A stretch of DNA of 64,000 bases from positions 1-64,000 of the forward strand of contig JAUZRZ010000062.1 in NCBI GenBank assembly GCA_030949945.1. The letters are read 5' to 3'. Within the stretch, counting starts at the first letter, position 1. Every line of letters starts with the position of its first letter. Under the pieces are notes generated by a model. That model saw only the letters and a list, made by a program, of their open reading frames with translations. It was not told the DNA's origin and ran no database searches. Shown in pieces: positions 47,323-57,811 of the stretch. Position numbers and translations under genes: made by a program. The stretch is from Sulfurimonas sp. (GTDB lineage Bacteria > Campylobacterota > Campylobacteria > Campylobacterales > Sulfurimonadaceae).

Positions 47323-49057
47323 CCTTTAGCCACCTTTAATATTTCTTCAATACTTGTTATTCCATCTAATGCTTTTTGAATACCATTTGCAAAAATATCA
47401 ATAAAACCATCTTTTTTTGCTTGTTCTAAGCATTGCATCTTTACCTGCACCTTTAGCAATAAGAGTGGAGAGTTCATCTGTGATAGTCAGTACTTCACAA
47501 ATCATCTCTCTACCCATATAACCACTATCATTGCACTCTTTACAACCACTGCCTTTAAAAAACCTAGAACCTTCAGCAAAAACTCCATCTAGTTCTTCTA
47601 AAACACTTGAAGAGAGAACATCTTCTGTTTTGCAATGGACACATATTTTTCGTACAAGTCGCTGTGCTTGAATCGCTACAAGAGCACCAGAAATCAAATA
47701 ATGCTCAATTCCCATATCCGCCATACGAGGAATGGCAGAGATAGAATCATTTGTGTGGAGTGTAGAGATTACCATATGCCCAGTTAAGGCTGCTTTGATA
47801 GCAATTTCAAGTGTTTCTTGGTCTCGTATCTCTCCAATCATAATTTTATCAGGATCTTGACGAAGAATAGAACGCAAGGCATCTGCAAAGGAGAGACCTA
47901 CTTTAGCATTTACTTGTACTTGTTGGATGAGATTCATTCTATACTCAACAGGGTCTTCAACTGTAATAACCTTATCCTCAACATTTCTAAGCTCATTAAG
48001 AGCACCATACAGCGTTGTTGTTTTACCAGAACCAGTTGGACCGGTGACAAGAATAATACCATAAGGAGCACTAAGACCTTTGAGTAGTTTTTGATAACTG
48101 ACAGAATCCATACCTGCATCTTCAAGACGTACAAGTGCTTTTTCCTTGTCTAGTACACGCATAACTATGGACTCACCATAAAGAATTGGTAGTGTTGAGA
48201 TACGAAAATCAAACTCTCTATTACCAACTGTAGTTGAAAAACGACCATCTTGAGGTTTTCTTTTTTCTGCAATGTCTAAGTTTGCTAAAAGTTTTAACCT
48301 AGATGCGAGAGGAGGGTAAATTTCTTTTTCAAAGATAAATGTTTCAACTAGTTTACCATCTATACGAGAACGGACAACACAGTTCTTTTGAGTTGGTTCT
48401 ATATGTATATCACTTCCACGACTATTAATACATGTTTTTAATACCACATCAATAAGTAGTAAAATTGAGGAAGCCTCTTGTTGCTCTTCTGCTGTACTAA
48501 TAGAGTTTAGTTCATCTTTTATCTTTTTGACTAAGTCTTTTACACTATCTTTTAATGCAATTTTATGCAAGTAAGAGCTAATCTGTTTTTTTGTACTCAG
48601 GGCAATTTTAACAATTTTTTTTTGGAAAAATTCTTTGAACAGACTCCTCGGCTTCTATATCTAAGGGGTCATTAAATGCGATAGTAACACTCATATCATC
48701 TTGGTAGACAGGAATTATATTATGCTTTTGAAGTTGGGCTAAAGGTACCTTAGCCATTAAGTGATAGTCCATATCTACTGAATCTAAATCAATAAAAGAC
48801 ATCTCTAGTTCATCAGCTAATTTCTCAAGAACTACTTTTTCATGTATGTAATCATAGTTTTCAATAATGGAAAGATTATAAACACCATCACGTACTTTTT
48901 GGACAATAAACCTAACAAGTCTATCCATGGTCATAAAGCCAGAGAGAGTAATATCGCGAAGGATTAAGTTTTCATCGATACCTTTTGCTAAAAGTCTATC
49001 AACTTGCCCTTTCATGATAGAGCCTTCTGATAGTAAGTCTGTTGTAATTCTATCCAC
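47319..49057 (-). CDS. mshE: MshE/GspE-family assembly ATPase (frameshifted)
   Basis: ASDIHIEP-type motif, GPTGSGKTTTLYGAL, EIRDQETLEIAIKAALTGHMVISTLHTND, CxxC zinc motif (CVHC...CKEC). Confidence 0.95.
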
Positions 49058-49065
49058 AGTGTCTC

Positions 49066-49608
49066 CTACCAGTAAACATGGCGTTTTATAGTTATTGTAT
49101 CATAAAATTCTTCTATAACAATTTTACTTAGTCTGTTCTCACGAACAAGATAGAGCTTGTAAGTTAATTTTTTATCATGTGGGTCTTCAAATAGATAAAA
49201 TACTCTTGGTTTGTGTTTACCTATTTTTGCATAAAGGTCAAACACACGAGAGAGAACATAGTCTGTTGTAGGTAAAGTGAACTCAGAGAGGTCATAATTA
49301 TCTACGAGTGCATGGTACAAAAGTTTCTTTTGCATTAAAATAACAGAAAAGTAAGCTGAATTGGCACGAGCCTCTTTGGAAAATTTTAGTACTGCTGTGG
49401 GAACAGCTAGTCTATCGATATAGTCAGAGTTTAAACATGAAAAAGCATAAAGTGATACAAACTCTTCATCACGTTTATTTTTTTTAAAATTATCAAATCC
49501 AATTTGACAAACTTCTTCATACTTACTGTTTTGATAAAGATTAAACATATTTTGTTTTATGTTGGCATAAAGGTTAAGTGCTAGCAAAAGAGTTAATAAG
49601 AGCTTCAT
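49066..49608 (-). CDS. Exported hypothetical protein within the pilus locus
   Basis: 180 aa ORF with signal peptide, overlapping mshN-like gene by 4 nt. Confidence 0.7.
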   Translation of the reverse strand: MKLLLTLLLALNLYANIKQNMFNLYQNSKYEEVCQIGFDNFKKNKRDEEFVSLYAFSCLNSDYIDRLAVPTAVLKFSKEARANSAYFSVILMQKKLLYHALVDNYDLSEFTLPTTDYVLSRVFDLYAKIGKHKPRVFYLFEDPHDKKLTYKLYLVRENRLSKIVIEEFYDTITIKRHVYW

Positions 49609-50405
49609 CTGAATTTTCCTGAGTATATTTCGTCAAGTAGTATTCGTGCACTACTTGAATGTGACTGTTTGATATAGCTTTTTAGTGTAGAAATGGCTTT
49701 ATCTCTTTTTCCCATTTTAACAAGTGCTTTAGCAAATATTATCCAACTGGATTCTATCTCTTTATTTATTTTATTTGTAATAAGTGCATAGTTATATGCT
49801 TGTTGATAGTCTTTGAGTTCATAATATTTTTTAGCTACAAAAAGACTGAGTGCAGGATTGTTATTTTTTTTAAAACGAGCAATTATCTCATAAATATCAT
49901 TTTGTCTGTTTTGTCTTTTAATACTAATATGTTTTACATTCACTTCTTCTATATATTTTGGAGTGATTACTTGAGGGTGCTCGACTACTTCAACAATAGG
50001 TGCTTGTACTTTTTGTACATTTTGTTTAGTGCTAGACTCATTTTTATAATATGGCTGTATAGAGTTTTGCATTTTTCGCATAAAATCTAAAGATGGAGAT
50101 AAAACTACTTTTTTACTAGAAGGGGTATTGACTTGACTTTTATCTATTGTAGCTATAGGTTCAACTTCTATTATAGTTTTTGTAAGAATAGGAGGAGATA
50201 TTTTTTTGATTTTTGTTACTTCTTTAATAATAGGAAGAGTTTTTGGAACCTCTTTATTTTCTTGTGGTAGCACTTGTGAAGTACTTGAAAAAGAAAAAAA
50301 GATAAATATAATGATTATTATACTAATAAAGATACTTAGATGTGGAATATATGATTTAATTTTATATTTAAACCAGCGTTTTTCTAAATCGATTATATTA
50401 AGCAT
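49605..50405 (-). CDS. MshN-like TPR protein
   Basis: N-terminal TM anchor, TPR-like LFVAKKYYELKDYQQAYNYALITNKINKEIESSWIIFAKALVKMG. Confidence 0.7.
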   Translation of the reverse strand: MLNIIDLEKRWFKYKIKSYIPHLSIFISIIIIIFIFFSFSSTSQVLPQENKEVPKTLPIIKEVTKIKKISPPILTKTIIEVEPIATIDKSQVNTPSSKKVVLSPSLDFMRKMQNSIQPYYKNESSTKQNVQKVQAPIVEVVEHPQVITPKYIEEVNVKHISIKRQNRQNDIYEIIARFKKNNNPALSLFVAKKYYELKDYQQAYNYALITNKINKEIESSWIIFAKALVKMGKRDKAISTLKSYIKQSHSSSARILLDEIYSGKFR

Positions 50406-51207
50406 GAATTAAACCTGTATGAATTGCAGACATTTCAATTATTTTATTTGAAATTTGATTTGTTTTTATTGAAAAAAGTTGTTGATTAGATTCATAAGTT
50501 GCATATATGTCAAAGAGAGTGTAGAGTAATTTATTCGTATCTCTATAGTTTCCATTTGTAATGCTGTAAATTTTATTAACTGATTTATTTGTAAACATAT
50601 TAGCACTATCAAAACAGTTTGCTTTCATAAGTTTTTTTTGAATATAAATTTTTAGTTCACTACTAGATGCATTTTCAAGTTCTATAGTTTCCCATATTCT
50701 TGTTTGGAAATGCTCTTTTGCAATAATATCTTCTTTTTCCGTTTTATGAAGAGTAATAACAAATTTTACAGCTCGAGTATCCGATAAAAGACGAATCTTT
50801 TCCATTAATACCTCGGAGTACAGTTGTGCTTCATCTAAAAGTACTACAGGTATCTCATCTATCTCTTTTGATTCTACTATTTTCATAAATTGTGTGAAGT
50901 TTAATTCTCCACTATATTTTGTTCCAAATAAATCTTGTGCAAGTGTTTTATAAAATTCGCTTTCATCTAAAATTGGTGTTTGATAAAGATAAACTTTTTG
51001 AGATGAAGATAAGTCTTTATAAAGTTTATTTAAAAACATACTCTTACCTGTTCCTGGTCTTCCATACAAAAGTATCATTTTTAAAGGTTTTTTTATAGAA
51101 TCTTTAAGGGCTTGATATATGGTTGAGACACGATCAAGTTGAATATAGTCTTTAGCATTAACAATATCTAAGAAAACATTTTTAGAGTTGACAAAGATAC
51201 TATTCAT
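50398..51207 (-). CDS. mshM: MshM/ExeA-like AAA ATPase
   Basis: LYGRPGTGKSMFLNKL; VVLLDEAQLYSEVLMEKIRLLSD. Confidence 0.85.
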   Translation of the reverse strand: MNSIFVNSKNVFLDIVNAKDYIQLDRVSTIYQALKDSIKKPLKMILLYGRPGTGKSMFLNKLYKDLSSSQKVYLYQTPILDESEFYKTLAQDLFGTKYSGELNFTQFMKIVESKEIDEIPVVLLDEAQLYSEVLMEKIRLLSDTRAVKFVITLHKTEKEDIIAKEHFQTRIWETIELENASSSELKIYIQKKLMKANCFDSANMFTNKSVNKIYSITNGNYRDTNKLLYTLFDIYATYESNQQLFSIKTNQISNKIIEMSAIHTGLIHA

Positions 51208-51222
51208 ATAATGTACTTCCTT

Positions 51223-52890
51223 TTATTGTGCATCAGGATTTGTAAGCTTTGTAGGTACTTTTAAACCAACCTTTCCTGCATTCTCAACTGTTAGAGAATT
51301 TGTTTGTCCACTGTTTGAGAGTCTCTCTTTCATAAGCATATCATCAGTCATACCTTCATAGCCTAAATCTGCTAAAGATACAGTGTTATTAGATTTGTGG
51401 ATTATATGTGGTTCTATGATAATAACCAACTCTTCAACCTGTCTTAGCTTCTCTTCATATTTAAAAAGATAACTAAGTACTGGAATATCTCCTAGTAAAG
51501 GTACCTTATTCGTGTTAAGAGTATTCTTTGTAGTAATAAGACCACCAAGTATGATTCTATGTCCATCTTTAACCGTTACAACAGAAGAGAGTTGACGACG
51601 ATTTAAGTCAGGTGGCATAGTCCTGTTAGCATTATCTTGTTGTGCTATATCTATTGTAGTCTCTGAGAGAGATGGATTGATTTTGAGTGTAATGGTTTGA
51701 TCATCTGCAATTTCTGGTGTAATTGTTAGTAGTACCCCTGAGAATACCGATTGAACATTTTCATTTTGAGCTTGTGCTCCTGAAGTGCCACCAGCTAATG
51801 TTTGTGTACTTGTGATTTTATAAAAGTACTCTGTGCCTGCAGTAATAAGTGCTGGTTGATTGTTAAGTGTTAAAACCTTAGGATTTGAAATAGAATTCAC
51901 ATTTCCTTGTGTTTGAAGAAATTTAATAACTTCATTAAGTTTTGCCTGCCCCTTTATATTTACAATACTTGCAACTCTATCAATAGTGTTACCTGCTATT
52001 GCTGTAACTCCTGTTGCATCATAAGTGTCAACATTTTGACTACTAATATGATTTATAGATACATCAAAATTTTGCAGAGCATAAAGTTGTTGCCAGTCAA
52101 TACCTGTAGTTTTTCCTTCACTCATAGTAACAGAAAGCAGTTGAACATCTATTAGAACCTGAAGTTGTACTTTATCTTGGAGCTGTTTTAGATAGTTACT
52201 AAACCTTTTTAACTGTTTTGCCGTTGCTGTTACAGTGATAAGACCAGCATTTTTATTGATGATTGGTGCTGTAGCCTTATAAGAGTCATGAGGACGGTTT
52301 AAAATACTTTGAAATTCTAAGTCTAACTCTTCCCAAAATTTTACTTCATCAGTACTTTCTATTTTAATACCAGTTTGTGCACCAGCAGGAGTTGTACCAA
52401 GTTGACCGCCAGCTTGACCACCACCAGCTCTACTACCACCAGCTCTAGCACCACCAGCTTGACCACCAAGTCCACCTTGTGTTGCTGAGTTTGAACTAAG
52501 TGTCACATCTGTACTACCAGTACTTTTTCTTTGAGAAAGTATATAGTCAATCTCAAATACTTTAGTTGTTAAGTAAGAGATTTTAAGTAGATTGTTTTCT
52601 AATGAATATGAAAGATTATTTTCTGCAAGAATTATATCAAGAACTTCATCAATTGTTAAATTCTTTAGGTTTGTTTTATTTAACTGTGTATGTAAAAACT
52701 TTTCAGCATTTGGATCAGTTACTATGATACTAAAACCACACTCATCACTTAACTGTTCAATAAAGTCAATGATTTTAGTCTCTTTAACAGAGCTAATACT
52801 AAAGAGTTCGTATGAACAGTCTGCAATTGCACTTGTAGAAAGCAGAAGTGCTAAGAGTGTTGCTTGTATTGACATTTTTATATATTTCAT
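51223..52890 (-). CDS. mshL: MshL-like secretin
   Basis: Secretin domain: KVLTLNNQPALITAGTEYFYK; GVLLTITPEIADDQTITLKINPSLSE; RRQLSSVVTVKDGHRIILGGLI. Confidence 0.93.
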   Translation of the reverse strand: MKYIKMSIQATLLALLLSTSAIADCSYELFSISSVKETKIIDFIEQLSDECGFSIIVTDPNAEKFLHTQLNKTNLKNLTIDEVLDIILAENNLSYSLENNLLKISYLTTKVFEIDYILSQRKSTGSTDVTLSSNSATQGGLGGQAGGARAGGSRAGGGQAGGQLGTTPAGAQTGIKIESTDEVKFWEELDLEFQSILNRPHDSYKATAPIINKNAGLITVTATAKQLKRFSNYLKQLQDKVQLQVLIDVQLLSVTMSEGKTTGIDWQQLYALQNFDVSINHISSQNVDTYDATGVTAIAGNTIDRVASIVNIKGQAKLNEVIKFLQTQGNVNSISNPKVLTLNNQPALITAGTEYFYKITSTQTLAGGTSGAQAQNENVQSVFSGVLLTITPEIADDQTITLKINPSLSETTIDIAQQDNANRTMPPDLNRRQLSSVVTVKDGHRIILGGLITTKNTLNTNKVPLLGDIPVLSYLFKYEEKLRQVEELVIIIEPHIIHKSNNTVSLADLGYEGMTDDMLMKERLSNSGQTNSLTVENAGKVGLKVPTKLTNPDAQ

Positions 52891-52899
52891 TTTTCAATC

Positions 52900-53373
52900 C
52901 TACTTATTTAGAAATTTGAGTTTATTGCTATTACTCTTAGTTGAGAGTAGTAGTTGTTTTTTATGTTTACTTAAAAGTACAGACTTTGGACTTATTTCAA
53001 TTATTTTGTAGCCATTTACCATATCCCCTATTTTATACCATTCCCCACTAATCATAACTGAGTTATTCAAAATTGCACCAAGTGATAAAATTTTATTTAC
53101 AGTTTTTACCTTTTGTGCTTTTACTACCTTAGGACTTATGTCTTTTTTTGGCTGATTTTGTTTACTCGTCTTTAGTGGAGTTGTTCTGTTTTTTTCTAAA
53201 AAAACAAAAGGGTTTTTAAGTCTATAAATATCAGTTGATTTCATACCTACACGAGAAGGTTTTATTGCATTGACTTGTTGGTCAACCCAGTCGAGTTCAT
53301 TAGATAATAATATAGTACTAATCAGGATAGATAAAGTTAAAATATTTTTTTTCATTAGTATGTAATCCCCCAA
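52900..53373 (-). CDS. MshK-like protein
   Basis: Position in locus; ILSLGAILNNSVMISGEWYKIGDMVNGYKIIEISPKSVLLSKHKKQLLLS pattern. Confidence 0.65.
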   Translation of the reverse strand: MGDYILMKKNILTLSILISTILLSNELDWVDQQVNAIKPSRVGMKSTDIYRLKNPFVFLEKNRTTPLKTSKQNQPKKDISPKVVKAQKVKTVNKILSLGAILNNSVMISGEWYKIGDMVNGYKIIEISPKSVLLSKHKKQLLLSTKSNSNKLKFLNK

Positions 53374-54001
53374 ACTGAAATATTTAAATCACTGTTTAGA
53401 CTATTTTGTGCCTTAATATTAAAATCATGTATATCGACAACAAGTTCACTCTTCTCGAGCGAGTTTATAAAAAGAAAAGTATTTTTATAGTTTGCTGTAG
53501 CACTAATACTAATATCCAATATATGCCCAAATGCACTGTTTGTTTGAGCATAAGTATTAGAAAAAGCTTTTATCTTCACATGATATTTTTGAGCATTTTT
53601 AGATATTGAGTCTAAATATTCACCCCATGTTCTTTCATCATAAATAAGTGATGATATCGTTTCTATTTTACTCTTTATGTAGGCATTATTGTCTTTGTGA
53701 GCTAGCATTTTTTTATTAGTTATTAGAATTTCTTTGTCGAGTTGAACTATTTTAGATTCTGGATTAGCTTGTAGATATAACCTGTCAGCATTAATTTTTC
53801 TATCTAAGTTCACTACATTTGACCTAACAGATTCAAAACTGTTAAATGAACTATCCCAAAAAAACATATATGCAAAAGCAAAAATACCTGCAACAATCAT
53901 CGTATAGATCATATAAGTATCTTTTTGTGTTTTTGTGCAAATATTTTATCTATATCATGTAGATAGTCTTCTATATTGAATTTTGGCAATATGTTTTTCA
54001 T
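53355..54001 (-). CDS. MshJ/PilO-like protein (frameshift near 53915)
   Basis: Single TM, PilO-like topology; position between mshK- and mshI-like genes. Confidence 0.65.
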
Positions 54002-55533
54002 AATATATTCACCTTTAATTGAGAGAAATACAGTTTGTTTTCATCATCATAGTCTATACTCTCTAGCTCAAACTTAAATCTATTTTCATAAGTTTTTGTT
54101 AGATATTGGACTAGTTTAGTTATTTTTCTATCTCTAGACGAAACTAGATCAAGCTGAAATGTTTTAGTCGTATTTGTCTCACTGTATGAAAGAGATTCCA
54201 TTTTTACTCTAAACTTGTTCAAGTCTTTTGTCAGAGTAGCAAGTAGCTTTGCTTTCATAGGGTAGTTTACTTTAACATCGTGTATTTTTATAAGAGTATT
54301 TTTCTTTGTTATATATTCTTTTTTTTCTATTTCTAGCAGTGCAAGAGCTTTGGCCTTATCTGCTTCTTTATTCTTAATAGTAGATTGTCTAGTTATCTTA
54401 ATATTATGAATTTCTTTATACTCTTGTTTTAAGATGTCTTCTTGAAGAGTCTGTGCATATGTGAGAATCCAATATGTAATAGGGTATGCAAAGGCTAATG
54501 CAAGTGAGGCAGCTATTAATAAAATTAGTTTACCACTCTCTCTCTTTACAAATGCAGGAGGACGGTGATAGACAGTAAAGTTTGAGTCATATCTTTGATC
54601 CTCTCCTAACGTAGTATAAATATGCATTAGTGCATGAAGTTGATCAATATATATACCATTAGTTTCAAAACCATAATCAAAGTCAAATTCACTAGATTTA
54701 ATTTTGAGTTCGACTTCAAGCATTTCGTCAAGTTTTGTTACAGTCTCAAGTTGTGATCCAATATAAACATGATCAAAACTCTCTATATCAAAAGCACGTT
54801 TTGCATATGTTAAAATATCGTTAATATTTGCAAAGAGTTCTTTATAGAGCTTAATAAAGTACTCTTTAAAGTCACTATCTGTATCTTTTAAACTTTCATT
54901 TGTATAAAAATTTATAAAGCTAGAATACTCAATACGTTCACCATACAACTCACAAAAGCGTTCATGCATATCAATGAGGGAGTATTTAATTGATTTTGTA
55001 TAGATAAATTCTTTATCACCATAAATTGTGATAAATGCATCATTTTCTTGAAAATAAATGAAACAGTGTACTCCACCACTATCAATAATTTCTTTAGAAT
55101 AAAGAGACTTCAGTAAAAGTGGTGCTGGAATGATAACATCAAGATATTTTATTTTTTCTATAGTGTTAATAAAAGTTTGTGTTACTTCTAGTGGATCTAC
55201 TATAAAAACATGGAAGTGTCTATTGTCTTCATCAAGATTATTAAATGTTTCAATATATTGAATTTGATATTCAACAGCATTATCAAGTGCTAATTCATCA
55301 TATGCTTTGGAGTTAATAGCATCGAATAGATCTTCATCCGGAATATTCTTACTAATTTCAATTTGAGCATTAATAAACTCTTTTGTATTTAAGTAAGAAA
55401 TTGCAATTTGATCTTTTGAAAATTCTGGTGAATTTTCTACATTTAAAAAACTTGAAACACCATTGATGTATGTATCGTTATAGGGGTTAACTGATAATAC
55501 ACTGGAGAAAGAGTGTTGTGTTTGTGTGCTCAT
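53998..55533 (-). CDS. MshI-like (PilM/PilN-type) protein
   Basis: Actin-like N-domain, TM near aa 345 then coiled coil; position at head of locus. Confidence 0.75.
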   Translation of the reverse strand: MSTQTQHSFSSVLSVNPYNDTYINGVSSFLNVENSPEFSKDQIAISYLNTKEFINAQIEISKNIPDEDLFDAINSKAYDELALDNAVEYQIQYIETFNNLDEDNRHFHVFIVDPLEVTQTFINTIEKIKYLDVIIPAPLLLKSLYSKEIIDSGGVHCFIYFQENDAFITIYGDKEFIYTKSIKYSLIDMHERFCELYGERIEYSSFINFYTNESLKDTDSDFKEYFIKLYKELFANINDILTYAKRAFDIESFDHVYIGSQLETVTKLDEMLEVELKIKSSEFDFDYGFETNGIYIDQLHALMHIYTTLGEDQRYDSNFTVYHRPPAFVKRESGKLILLIAASLALAFAYPITYWILTYAQTLQEDILKQEYKEIHNIKITRQSTIKNKEADKAKALALLEIEKKEYITKKNTLIKIHDVKVNYPMKAKLLATLTKDLNKFRVKMESLSYSETNTTKTFQLDLVSSRDRKITKLVQYLTKTYENRFKFELESIDYDDENKLYFSQLKVNIL

Positions 55534-55544
55534 TAACTATTTTC

Positions 55545-56831
55545 CTATTTGAAATGAACCATTAACATGGAACAAAATTCTTCTTTTTTATAAAACTCAA
55601 CTCTATAAACTTTATGCTGCTTGTCAACTGAATAATTTTTATTCAAATCTCTCAAGGAGATAGTGACATTGCTTTCGTCAATATGACCTTTAGCTTGATA
55701 ACCAATAATGTTCACACGTTGTTTTTCATTTTTAATAACTTTAAAATCGGCAGTTACATAAAAATTTGAAGTATTTAAGAGGGAAACTTTCTTTCCGTCT
55801 ATTACAAAATCTAATTTATCTTGGCAATTTTCAGCTAAAGAAAAGTATTGTGGCTTTAACTGTGTCACTAACTTATTACCAATAAAGACCATATACCTGC
55901 CCTTTATTTTTTTAAGTTTTCCCAACGGATGTGAAAACTTAAATTCATTACTCTTTGATTTTATCGGAATATAGCTTAAAGATTTTTTTATATCAGTTAA
56001 ATTTAACAAAATATTACTATTTATACCTAAAGTACCGTAGTTTGTGAGTACTTTCGCCACTCCTTCTTCGCTTAACTCAAAGTTTCTTGTATATTTTATA
56101 CCCATTATTTTCATATACTCTTCAATAGCAAGAAGTTGATAGAAAACTTTTTGACTTAAATTAGAGAGGTTTTTACTTGTTTCAATAGCAAATGCAGGTT
56201 TTTGATTGGTAACACAAAAGTACGTGAGTGAAAGCTGCATGGCTTCATCATCATATTTGGTATTTGTATTTTTTACATCGAAACTATGATGGCGTTTGAG
56301 AAGTTTTTTATTCATATTAGTTTTGATTTTAATAGCAATATCATTTAAGTTTCCAAAAGGCTGCTCAATTTTTAAATCACATTGGTCTATAACACAAGTC
56401 TGTCCCCATGCATTAGGGTTAAAAATACTTCCTTGGTTCTTTTTTCTATAAAAACCATGTCCATCATGAAGGTTTAAAACTAAAGATACCTGTGGTGAAA
56501 GAATAGTCCTCTTTATCTCATCGATTATTTCTTTATCTTTATCTCCTGATTTAACAGAAGAAAACTTTCTATTCATATCCCCATGAATACCGCGTCTGTT
56601 TTTTATAATACTTTGAGAGTTTAAGTTTGGAACAATCCAAAGATTTTTTGATGTGATAGTATAGTTTGTTGCAAGTAGAGAAGCTGCGAAATAACCTCCT
56701 GGTTCATTTCCATGTATACCTGCAATGACTAATAGTGTAGTATTTGAATCACCACTTTCTTTTTTAATGAGTTGTATTTTAGCATCAAGTAGAGTACTTA
56801 AAAGTATAAAAAGTATAAAAAAATATTTCAT
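55545..56831 (-). CDS. M99-family peptidoglycan carboxypeptidase (Csd4/Pgp1-like)
   Basis: AGIHGNEPGGYFAA; NLNSQSIIKNRRGIHGDMNRKF; LNLHDGHGFYRKK; FAIETSKNL. Confidence 0.87.
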   Translation of the reverse strand: MKYFFILFILLSTLLDAKIQLIKKESGDSNTTLLVIAGIHGNEPGGYFAASLLATNYTITSKNLWIVPNLNSQSIIKNRRGIHGDMNRKFSSVKSGDKDKEIIDEIKRTILSPQVSLVLNLHDGHGFYRKKNQGSIFNPNAWGQTCVIDQCDLKIEQPFGNLNDIAIKIKTNMNKKLLKRHHSFDVKNTNTKYDDEAMQLSLTYFCVTNQKPAFAIETSKNLSNLSQKVFYQLLAIEEYMKIMGIKYTRNFELSEEGVAKVLTNYGTLGINSNILLNLTDIKKSLSYIPIKSKSNEFKFSHPLGKLKKIKGRYMVFIGNKLVTQLKPQYFSLAENCQDKLDFVIDGKKVSLLNTSNFYVTADFKVIKNEKQRVNIIGYQAKGHIDESNVTISLRDLNKNYSVDKQHKVYRVEFYKKEEFCSMLMVHFK

Positions 56832-57811
56832 CTATTTCTCTGTAATGATTTTTATTTTAGAATTGTGAAGTTTAAGTATAAGTACTTTTTCCCCTGTAAA
56901 TGAAAAGCTATTGGATTTATAAGTTTCAAAAAAAGTCACCTTATAAATATCATCAGTGCCAGGATATGGAATTACATTGATATCATTAAAGAGAATAGTT
57001 TTTGTTTCATTTTTTTTAAAAATTCTTGTTTTATATTTACTGAAATTATTTATATCCATCCCATCAAAACGTAAAAATTTTTCATCATAAAAGTTTAAAT
57101 AAGTGCTAATATCATTATATAGCCAAGCATATCGCCATGCATAAATTTGGGCAAGTACATTTGCAAGGGCTTCTTTAGAAACACTCTTTTGGCGTTTTTC
57201 TTCATTAATAATTAGGATAGTCTCTTTTATATCTATATGTCTGTCTAAACACTCGATACTAGGATTGTTGATAGCTATGCAACCTTTTGTGTAGCTGTCT
57301 CTATCTTGAGTTAAAGGAAGTCCATGAATCCAAATACCAGAACCATTTTTCGAAGGTATTTATCGTAAGAGTTTGGGTAAGATGTTACAAATGCCATAGG
57401 TCCGTAAAATGAGTCTACTTTAGAGAGCTTTTTGACAAGTTTATAAATACCAGTTGGTGTTTTTAAATCTCCTTCTCTTGCTTTATCACCTTTTATTTTA
57501 CCTGTAAATGCATTATAGTCTTTGATGATAGTGTAGGAGTTATTTGCATCTTTGGTATATAATGTAAGAGTAGAATTTGATTTATCACATGCTAAAATAT
57601 TTTTATATGATTCGATGTAGCCAAAATGTGTATCTATATCTTGAATATAATTATTCCAATATTTTTCATTTGCAAGGTCTAAATCCATCTGTTTTGCAAT
57701 GTTTTGGATGCCATTTTTTCTGTATTGAGTTAAGGCATTTGCATGAAGAGAATTATTGAGTAGTAGAAAAAAAAATGTTATACTCAATAACTGCATAGTT
57801 TTATTTTGCAT
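56832..57811 (-). CDS. L,D-transpeptidase/carboxypeptidase (Csd6/Pgp2-like, YkuD domain; frameshifted)
   Basis: KTPTGIYKLVKKL...GPMAFVTSYPNSYDKYLRK; other frame yields GIWIHGLPLTQDRDSYTKGCIAI (HG...GC catalytic motif). Confidence 0.87.
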
